The notes beneath the pieces were generated by a model. The model saw only the letters and a program-made list of their open reading frames with translations. It was not told the DNA's origin and made no database searches. The position numbers and the translations under genes were made by a program. Below, one piece after another: positions 5,946 to 11,854 of a DNA stretch of 13,095 bases (the stretch's first letter is position 1; each line of letters begins with the position of its first letter). Where the stretch lies: NCBI GenBank assembly GCA_903929105.1, contig CAIYTL010000243.1, positions 1-13,095 on the forward strand, given 5' to 3'. Source of the DNA: an uncultured Micrococcales bacterium. Lineage in GTDB: Bacteria > Actinomycetota > Actinomycetes > Actinomycetales > Microbacteriaceae.

Positions 5946-8768
5946 TTACTTGACGATGTATTTCTTAGTTACAGTGGTTGCTCCGCTTGTTACCACTTTG
6001 ACGGTGAAGGTACCGGCCTTTTTAAAGGTCAGAGTCTTCGAGGTCTTAGACCAGCTAGTTGGGGTGAATGTCAACTTGTAGCCGCCAGTTGCAGTAACAG
6101 TAACCTTGCCGCCCTTGCCGTTAGTAACGGCAATGGTAACAACGCGCTTCTTGATCGCAATGGCGACTGCCTTGCGAGGCACCGACCATGTGATGGTTGA
6201 CGAAGCTGAACCTGAACCACCGTTGCCGTCGCTGTATGAAGCAACTACAACCTGGCTGCCAGCAGCCGTGGCCGAAGCAACAACGGTTGCAACACCGCTG
6301 GCGTTGGTAACCGCTGTTGCGTGGTTTAGGGTTCCCTTGTTGTTGGTAGCAAAGTTAACAGTGGCTCCAGGAACGACAGCACCCAAGAAGTCCTTGACGG
6401 TGAATGACAAGGTCTTGGTTGCCGAGATGGCAACAGCTGCGGTTGGTGTTGCTGCCTGAACTGTTGGGTTCTGGGCTAGCACCGGTGCACTGGCTCCGTT
6501 GAGCGAAATGTTGTCAACGTAGTAAGTGTCGGTCGGTACTGCTGCTACCTGGAAGTTCGGGAACAACACAACGGTGGTGTAGTCAACAGAGTCTGACCAA
6601 GTGCCACTGGTAGTGGTGCCACCAAAGTCAAATGTCAGTGTCTGCCAGCCCCTGTGAGCCATAACCTGAACCTGAACTGCTCCTGGGTCTAGTTCAAGAA
6701 CAACCGGCACAGCTGCGTCGATTGGTGAATAGAAGTTCAACGTGGCTACCTTGTGGGTTGCGTCGGTGTACTTGTCAGTTGAGTTCGGGTGCAGGATCAT
6801 GTTGAAACCACCCCATGGGTCACCAGCTTTAACCATGGCCAAAGCCTTGGTGCCAGCGCCGCCTGCAGGAGCATCAACGATTGTGCCTGTTGCGCCAGCA
6901 AAGCCCTGAGTAGCTGCTGCAGCGCCAAGCGCGTCACCAGTTTCGAAGGTTAGCTGAGTGCTGTTAGCTGCGCGAGCTGCCGGTGGGCTTGCGGCCGACT
7001 GCGTGTAGCTCAAGTTGTCGAAGGTGTAAAGCTTCGAAACAGTTGCACTGTAGGTTCCGCATCCCCAGTCAGCGTGAACGTGACCGGCAATTGCTAGGTC
7101 GCTGTCTGGTGTTAGCCATAGCTTTGAATAAGCTACGCCGACTGCTGGCGAGAAAGTGAAGGTCAATGTGCCGCTGGTGCCAACTGCAGTAGCGCTAGCT
7201 GAAATGCCATTGCCATCGTTTGCATCAGTTGCATAAGCAGCGTACTTAACACCTGCATCGGCAGCAGAGACGTCTACAGACACAGTGTTGTGTGCTGTTG
7301 AAACAACGCTCTTGTCGATCGCAAGTGAAGCCACCTGAATGCCTGCGTAGTCACAGCCACCTTGTGCTTTTTGAACGTTCAGAACGCCACCAGAAACCTT
7401 GAAGTTGTGGGTGCCCCAGTCAGCGTCACCGTTCCAGTTGACTGCAGCAGACGCGTTTTGTGCATCGTTTGTTGGCCATGGACCCCAGTCGACTGTCGAG
7501 CTGCCCTTTAGGTATGAGTAGTCTGAGCGAACGGTGCTGGTGTAATCAACTACAACTGGGCCGTCTGCCTGTGGCTCAACAACTGCGTCAGCAGAAGCAC
7601 CGTTTAGCGACAAGTTGTCGACATAGTATGTGTCTGATGCGTTAGCTGCTACCTGAAAGTTCGGGAACAATACGACTGTGGTGTAATCAACCGCTGATGA
7701 CCAGGTTCCGTTGATTGTTGCTCCACCAAAGTCGAAGGTTAGTTTCTGCCAACCCTGGTGAGCCATAACCTGAACCTGAACTGCACCTGGGTCTAGCTCA
7801 AGAACAACTGGCACAGCAGTTGCGATAGGTGAATAGAAGTTTACCGAAGCAATCTTGTGGGTTGAATCTGTGTACTTGTCGGTAGGAACCGAGTTCAGAA
7901 TCATGTTGAAACCGCCCCAGGCCTCACCAGACTTGACGATCGACATCGCTGCGCTGGTCCAGCCGGCTGGCGTGGCAACAATCGCACCGGTAGCGCCGCC
8001 AAAGCCTTGACCTACGGCGGCGGCGCCAAGAGCGTCGCCAGTCTCGAAGGTTAGTTGAGTGCTGTTAGCTGCACGAGGCGCTGGTGCGCTCGCGGTGGTC
8101 TGGTAGTAGCTCAAGTTGTCGAACGTGTAAAGCTTCGAAACAGTTGCGCTTGTTGTTCCGCAACCCCAGTCAGCGTGAACGTTACCAGCGATGGCAAGGT
8201 CGCTGTCTGGCTGAAGCCAGAGCTTTGAATATGCTGTGCCAGTAACTGGACTAAATGTAAAGGTTAGGTTGCCGCTCGTGCCCGAAGCAACGGCATCAGC
8301 AGCGATTCCGTTTGTGTCGTTTGAGTCGGTCGCCCATGCGGTGTATTTCACTCCAGCGTCTACAGCTGATGCGTCAACGGTGACAGTTGTGTGTCCAGTT
8401 GAAATGACGCTTTGATCGGCTGCTAGCGAAGCAACCTGTACGCCAGCGTAGTTACAGCCACCCTGAGCTTTTTGAACTTTTAGAACTCCGCCGGTGACTT
8501 CGAAGTTGTGAGTCCAGACGCCGCTGCCGGCCCAGTCAACACCAGGCGCGTTGTTGCCGATGTCGCCGCCAACCCACGGTGCCCAGTCAACGGTAGAGCT
8601 ACCTTTTAGGTAACCGTAGTCAGCAACTGAAGAACTGGTGTAGTCAACAGTAACCTGACCGTCAGCAGCTTGTGCCGCTGTAGTGCCTGCCATGAGGCCG
8701 GCCGCCGAAATTGCTAATGTGCTAATTCCAGCGATCACCTTGCGAGTGATTGGCTTTAGATGAATCAT
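5946..8768 (-). CDS. Large secreted surface protein with duplicated glycan-binding-like unit and Ig-like domain
   Basis: The protein has 940 residues. A signal peptide (1-35, ending TTAAQA) is followed by two copies of a unit of about 357 residues (36-392 and 402-760), a bacterial Ig-like domain (about 767-859, with SFTVKDFLGAVVPGATVNF and TNASGVATV), and an 80-residue basic tail. Each unit has an A part (WGPW and WGCG segments, two conserved cysteines, ending FDNLSY) and a B part (TFETGDALG, GGFNMIL, VPVVLELDPGAVQVQV, GWQKLTFDFGG, VVLFPNF, ending YYVDNLSLNG). The B part resembles carbohydrate-binding modules attached to polysaccharide hydrolases; no catalytic domain is present. An adhesin or glycan-capturing role is inferred. 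The start ATG at 8768 follows GAAGGG by six bases; an ATG at 8771 is an alternative. The frame continues to 8918, but that part holds operators, not protein. Confidence 0.85.
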   Translation of the reverse strand: MIHLKPITRKVIAGISTLAISAAGLMAGTTAAQAADGQVTVDYTSSSVADYGYLKGSSTVDWAPWVGGDIGNNAPGVDWAGSGVWTHNFEVTGGVLKVQKAQGGCNYAGVQVASLAADQSVISTGHTTVTVDASAVDAGVKYTAWATDSNDTNGIAADAVASGTSGNLTFTFSPVTGTAYSKLWLQPDSDLAIAGNVHADWGCGTTSATVSKLYTFDNLSYYQTTASAPAPRAANSTQLTFETGDALGAAAVGQGFGGATGAIVATPAGWTSAAMSIVKSGEAWGGFNMILNSVPTDKYTDSTHKIASVNFYSPIATAVPVVLELDPGAVQVQVMAHQGWQKLTFDFGGATINGTWSSAVDYTTVVLFPNFQVAANASDTYYVDNLSLNGASADAVVEPQADGPVVVDYTSTVRSDYSYLKGSSTVDWGPWPTNDAQNASAAVNWNGDADWGTHNFKVSGGVLNVQKAQGGCDYAGIQVASLAIDKSVVSTAHNTVSVDVSAADAGVKYAAYATDANDGNGISASATAVGTSGTLTFTFSPAVGVAYSKLWLTPDSDLAIAGHVHADWGCGTYSATVSKLYTFDNLSYTQSAASPPAARAANSTQLTFETGDALGAAAATQGFAGATGTIVDAPAGGAGTKALAMVKAGDPWGGFNMILHPNSTDKYTDATHKVATLNFYSPIDAAVPVVLELDPGAVQVQVMAHRGWQTLTFDFGGTTTSGTWSDSVDYTTVVLFPNFQVAAVPTDTYYVDNISLNGASAPVLAQNPTVQAATPTAAVAISATKTLSFTVKDFLGAVVPGATVNFATNNKGTLNHATAVTNASGVATVVASATAAGSQVVVASYSDGNGGSGSASSTITWSVPRKAVAIAIKKRVVTIAVTNGKGGKVTVTATGGYKLTFTPTSWSKTSKTLTFKKAGTFTVKVVTSGATTVTKKYIVK
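6489..7565 (-). repeat. Second copy of the long internal repeat (about 1.08 kb)
   Basis: It encodes residues 402-760 of the large surface protein. It is joined to the first copy by a short linker (VVEPQA). The cysteine pair is conserved as residues 472 and 570. The order is direct, consistent with tandem duplication inside the gene. Confidence 0.85.
7593..8663 (-). repeat. First copy of the long internal repeat (about 1.07 kb)
   Basis: It encodes residues 36-392 of the large surface protein. It matches the second copy along its whole length at protein level, with identical stretches such as ARAANSTQLTFETGDALGAA-type and ELDPGAVQVQVMAH, and largely matching DNA. The cysteines of the A part are residues 105 and 203. 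Confidence 0.85.
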
Positions 8769-8775
8769 CATCTTC

Positions 8776-8847
8776 CCTTCAACAAATGGATGTTTGAAGG
8801 TGTTCAGGCAGGAACATGCGCAAAAGCCAGGTTCTTCAATGAACACC
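8776..8847 (-). promoter_or_regulatory. Hairpins in the leader of the large surface-protein gene
   Basis: Bases 8776-8784 and 8791-8800 pair over nine bases with one bulge. On the minus strand the second arm, TGTTGAAGG, contains the ribosome binding site GAAGGG. A second inverted repeat, GGTGTTCA (8799-8806) and TGAACACC (8840-8847), lies next to it and overlaps by two bases, so the two foldings compete at the edge. This suggests control of translation, but no known motif is recognised. Confidence 0.4.
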
Positions 8848-8884
8848 GCGGAGTGCGCACACACGTCCTTGATTTCAGAGTAAT

Positions 8885-8915
8885 GTGAAACCGCTTTCGG
8901 GGAAAGCGGTTTCAC
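8885..8915. promoter_or_regulatory. Perfect 14-bp inverted repeat; two LacI-family operator-like sites
   Basis: GTGAAACCGCTTTC (8885-8898) and its exact reverse complement (8902-8915) flank a GGG centre. Each arm by itself reads as a LacI/GalR-type operator (GAAA, central CG, TTTC), giving two sites whose centres are 15 bp apart. A palindrome CAAATATTTG (8916-8925) abuts it. The element lies 117 bases upstream of the large surface-protein start and 95 bases upstream of the small membrane-protein gene. No U tract follows on either strand, so it is not a typical terminator. LacI-type control would fit a glycan-related gene, but the regulator is not in the window. Confidence 0.5.
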
Positions 8916-9009
8916 CAAATATTTGCTTTGTTTATGAAATCGTTATTCAGCGATTTTTCGGGGTTGGAGGCAAATTATTCGGACACAATCCCGGTGTTAG
9001 TCTGAGCAC

Positions 9010-9237
9010 ATGAAACCGCCATCGATACACGCAAGAGCACTCATTACTTGGCTAGCGATTTTTCCGCTGGTATCCATCGGGTTTTATACCGTGATTCCGC
9101 TGATGGCGGGCGCGCATCCGTTGCTAAAAGTTTTCGTTCTAACCCTGCTGGTCGTGCCAGCGGCGGTCTATATAGTTGTGCCAAACCTGATGAAGGTTTA
9201 TGCAAAGGTTGCAGCTCGCAAGTCTGCCGGCGCCTAA
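9010..9237 (+). CDS. Small two-helix membrane protein, like the C-terminal tail of COG3224 proteins
   Basis: The protein has 75 residues. Two hydrophobic helices (about 11-32, ALITWLAIFPLVSIGFYTVI, and 40-60, LLKVFVLTLLVVPAAVYIVV) are joined by a short loop and followed by a basic tail (VPNLMKVYAKVAARKSAGA). The pattern ALITWLAIFPLV, then VLTLLVVPAAVY, then a proline-containing P-x-L-M segment resembles the membrane tail found after antibiotic-biosynthesis-monooxygenase domains in COG3224 proteins; here it stands alone. The ATG at 9010 is used; no strong ribosome binding site is seen. The gene is convergent with the rhodopsin gene and shares its terminator region. The function is unknown. It is too short for a firm family call but its composition is that of a real membrane protein. 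Confidence 0.65.
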   Translation: MKPPSIHARALITWLAIFPLVSIGFYTVIPLMAGAHPLLKVFVLTLLVVPAAVYIVVPNLMKVYAKVAARKSAGA

Positions 9238-9260
9238 GACACATCGATTCAAAAAAAGAA

Positions 9261-9286
9261 TGGACCCCGCCAAAAGGCGAGGTCCA
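9261..9286. terminator. Bidirectional terminator between the small membrane-protein and rhodopsin genes
   Basis: TGGACC (9261-9266) pairs with GGTCCA (9281-9286) and CGCC with GGCG around an AAAA loop. On the minus strand the middle mismatch becomes a G-U pair and the stem is followed by TTCTTTTTTT, a strong signal for the rhodopsin transcript. On the plus strand it is followed by AACTTTTT, weaker but usable. Confidence 0.85.
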
Positions 9287-9312
9287 AACTTTTTAATGGT
9301 TGGCGCTAAAGG

Positions 9313-10086
9313 TTAGTGACCTTCAGCTGCTGCGAACTCTTTGCTCTCTTCAGCTGACTTGATTCGTGCAACTGTGAAGATCAAAAGGCCGAAAGCACAC
9401 TTGGCAAGAATGTCAGCGATGCTGTAGCCGATTTCGCGGGCAGCAACTGCGTCATAGCTTGGGTCGCCTGACGAGCCCATTGCCAAGATAAAGGTGATTG
9501 GGTAGACACCCCAGGTTGCGATTAGCAAAAGACGAGCGCCTGAAAGCAATTTGCGAACTGCCGGTGACTGGTCTTTGAGGCTCTTCGAGATCTCAACGAA
9601 CAATACATACAAGATGTATAGGAATGGAATCGTTGAAAGCGCACCCCAAACACCGTTGTCTAGACCGCCGAGCTTCATGTCGCCTGGGTAACCCAATGCA
9701 ATCATCAAAGCCGCGGCTGGAACCAAACGCATCAACAGTGAGCTGCGAACTGCGCGGGCCAAGCCCATAACAGCGACTAGCTCAACTAGAAGAAGTGGAA
9801 CAGTTAGGAACCAGTCAACGTAACGGTATCCAACGTTGTAGTGCAAGATGGCTTGGTGAATGTCAAGAGTGCCTCCATATGCTTCTTTGAATGAGTCGAA
9901 CATTCTGAAGTAGTGGTAGGCGGCGATAGATGTGACTGTTGCTGAAACCATTACTGCAAGGCGGTACTTTGGCAGAACTCGGTCGCGTGCAATCCAGAGA
10001 AAAATACTGGTGAATAGCATGCTTGCAATGCCGAGTGACAACATGTTGTAAACGGCTGAATAAGTTTGGTGCTGTGCTGCGTCCAT
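9313..10086 (-). CDS. actR: Actinorhodopsin, light-driven proton pump
   Basis: The protein has 257 residues with seven membrane helices; it binds retinal and should pump protons out of the cell in light. Key residues: K229 in ADILAKCAFG forms the retinal Schiff base, with counter-ion partner D225. Helix C, RYVDWFLTVPLLLVE, holds the proton-pump set D91, T95 and E102. H58 in AAYHYFRM matches the histidine that pairs with the counter-ion in proteorhodopsin. L99 stands at the place of proteorhodopsin residue 105, predicting green absorption. WGALSTIPF (148-156) has a glycine that may match the carotenoid-antenna window of xanthorhodopsin, which is a weaker inference. The start ATG at 10086 follows AAAGGG by eight bases. 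No retinal or carotenoid synthesis gene is in the window. The transcript ends at the strong hairpin at 9261-9286. Confidence 0.95.
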   Translation of the reverse strand: MDAAQHQTYSAVYNMLSLGIASMLFTSIFLWIARDRVLPKYRLAVMVSATVTSIAAYHYFRMFDSFKEAYGGTLDIHQAILHYNVGYRYVDWFLTVPLLLVELVAVMGLARAVRSSLLMRLVPAAALMIALGYPGDMKLGGLDNGVWGALSTIPFLYILYVLFVEISKSLKDQSPAVRKLLSGARLLLIATWGVYPITFILAMGSSGDPSYDAVAAREIGYSIADILAKCAFGLLIFTVARIKSAEESKEFAAAEGH

Positions 10087-10405
10087 TAGGTGGACCCTTT
10101 CAAACGAGGATCACCGTTGCGGCTTTGCAACGGCGGTGTTGCATTTTGAAGCGCAATGTAACTCTTTGAGGCTGGGCGGTGCACGTGAAACAACTTAAAA
10201 GTAGCTGAAGAAGGTCCAAAATCGTGCATATCGTTATTGTTTGTTATCAACTTGTTTCGACCGCGCAGTAGGCAAGTCTATGCAGGTTGTGATGGGGCAG
10301 GCTACCAATTGGCCTCATAGCTAAGTTCTTCGAAGCGGCATCGGTTATTCTTAGTTCGACTTCAAAGACTGGCATTCGTCACTAAAGCGAAACAAATGAG
10401 GCACC
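10087..10405. other. Divergent intergenic region between rhodopsin and ligase genes
   Basis: These 319 bases hold no credible gene. On the minus strand the rhodopsin leader has a ribosome binding site (AAAGGG, about 10095-10100) and, 14 bases beyond it, a 7-bp stem made by CCGTTGC (10114-10120) and GCAACGG (10127-10133). An AT-rich stretch at about 10225-10260 (including TTGATAACAAACAATAACG on the minus strand) is the most likely promoter zone for the rhodopsin. On the plus strand GAGG stands four bases before the TTG start of the ligase. No promoter hexamers could be assigned with confidence in either direction. Confidence 0.5.
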
Positions 10406-11839
10406 TTGGTTAATCCGATTCGAGACGTGTTCTCTTGGGTTGACGGCCCTTCTCAGCGACTTGCCCTGAAAAGCACTCGACTAGAGATGACCTACGCCGT
10501 CTTTGCCGACACTGTGAAGCGTGTCGCCGCAAAACTGCGACAAAGTGGCGTCAAGCCGGGCCAGGTAGTTGGTCTTCGTTTCGAGCCAGAGCTTCAAGCC
10601 GTTTTCATTGCTGCGGTGATGCACGAGGGTGCTGTCTCTTTTGCGGCCAAGCAGAACAACGTTCAGGCTTATCGTGATCAAATAGATCACGTTTTTACCG
10701 ACAACCAACTTTTCGAAGCGGGCAACCCCAAACGAGAACTAGTGACACCCGATTGGCTGGCAAGCACCGCATCAATCAACGCCCAGATCGATCCAGTCGA
10801 TTTTGCTTCTGACGACGCGCTTGCCCTGCTGGTTTTTTCAAGTGGAACTACGGGCACACCTAAAGGTGTGGCTTTCACGCTCGCCAATTTGCTCCAACGC
10901 ATCGAATCAGCCCATTCAAACTGGATGCCCGATAAGCCGTTCCTCGCTGAATTGGGGCTTGATACTGTGTCGGGTATTCAGACCTATTTCTATAACCTGA
11001 TTCATGGCGAGACGTACCTAATTTCAACAGGGGCAAAATCGACCCTTGAACTAATAAATTTGGTTGGCGTCAAATCAATCAAAACCTCGCCAGCCAAACT
11101 TTTAGATCTGGCGCGTGAAGCCATGCAGCAAAAATCAAAGTTTGAAAATTTAAAAGCAATTCAGGTGGCCGGTGGCTTAGTCAGCTCGCACTTAGGTGCT
11201 GAGGCGGCTAAGGCGTTCGACGCGACCATTACCTATCTATATGGTTCCACTGAGGTGGGCACTGTAACGCGCGGGCTTTTTGATACAGATGCTTTCAACA
11301 TGGTCGGCACAATCTTGCCCGATGCACAAGTTGAAATCGTTGACGAAAATCGACAGCCTATGCCGGTGGGGCAAGCTGGTGCAATCAGAATCAAGACCCC
11401 GTATCAAGCGCGCAGCTATTGGCATAATGTCGAAAAATCAGCGACAGGGTTCGTCGACTCTTGGTTCTACCCCGGTGATACCGGACGAATCGATGGTGAT
11501 CGGCAACTGCACGTTGACGGGCGCATTGATGAAATGTTGAACGTTGGCGGTGCAAAGCTGAACCCGGCTTGGGTTGATTCGATGTTAAGTGGTTATCGCG
11601 GGCTGAATGATGCCGCCGCATTCACTGCCAAAGACGCACTAACAGGTGAGCTAAAACTTGGTTTGGCAATCGTTACGAATGGCGATATCAACATCGAGAT
11701 CTTCAAAAATAAGATTCGCGAGCTTCTCGGAGGTAGTGCGCCAGAGGTCATAATCAGGCTCGATGAGATTCCTAGAAACGAGTTGGGCAAGCCATTAAGG
11801 CTCGAATTGGCTAAACTTTATTTCGAATCATTTTTTTAA
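10406..11839 (+). CDS. AMP-binding enzyme of the acyl/aryl-CoA ligase (ANL) superfamily
   Basis: The protein has 477 residues and should activate a carboxylic acid with ATP to an acyl-adenylate and probably pass it to CoA or a carrier. Motifs: the phosphate loop SSGTTGTPKG (145-154), YGSTE (279-283), GDTG (357-360), GRIDEMLNVGGAKLNP (372-387) and NELGKPLR (458-465), with K462 the catalytic lysine of the mobile C-terminal domain. It is somewhat shorter than usual family members (about 500-550), mainly at the N-terminus. The start is TTG at 10406, the first start codon after an in-frame TGA at 10397-10399, with GAGG four bases upstream; spacing is tight, so the GTG at 10427 is an alternative. 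No signal peptide: cytoplasmic. The substrate is unknown; no fatty-acid or aromatic-degradation genes adjoin it. A secreted-protein gene follows 15 bases later on the same strand. Confidence 0.88.
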   Translation: MVNPIRDVFSWVDGPSQRLALKSTRLEMTYAVFADTVKRVAAKLRQSGVKPGQVVGLRFEPELQAVFIAAVMHEGAVSFAAKQNNVQAYRDQIDHVFTDNQLFEAGNPKRELVTPDWLASTASINAQIDPVDFASDDALALLVFSSGTTGTPKGVAFTLANLLQRIESAHSNWMPDKPFLAELGLDTVSGIQTYFYNLIHGETYLISTGAKSTLELINLVGVKSIKTSPAKLLDLAREAMQQKSKFENLKAIQVAGGLVSSHLGAEAAKAFDATITYLYGSTEVGTVTRGLFDTDAFNMVGTILPDAQVEIVDENRQPMPVGQAGAIRIKTPYQARSYWHNVEKSATGFVDSWFYPGDTGRIDGDRQLHVDGRIDEMLNVGGAKLNPAWVDSMLSGYRGLNDAAAFTAKDALTGELKLGLAIVTNGDINIEIFKNKIRELLGGSAPEVIIRLDEIPRNELGKPLRLELAKLYFESFF

Positions 11840-11854
11840 ACGAAAAGAAGAGAT

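Noticed and set aside
6106..6459. Open frame of 117 codons on the plus strand
   Set aside because: It is the shadow of the Ala/Thr/Val-rich repeat-protein gene on the other strand; it has no start signal or family features.
8885..8915. Perfect hairpin as a rho-independent terminator
   Set aside because: No U tract follows on either strand and no gene ends there; the arms match LacI-type operators better.
8769..8918. N-terminal extension of the large surface protein
   Set aside because: The signal peptide begins at 8768 with a good ribosome binding site; the extension would lie before it and covers the operator and leader hairpins.
11831..11837. Run of seven T as a terminator after the ligase gene
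   Set aside because: No stem precedes it, and the run is part of the last Phe codons and the stop.
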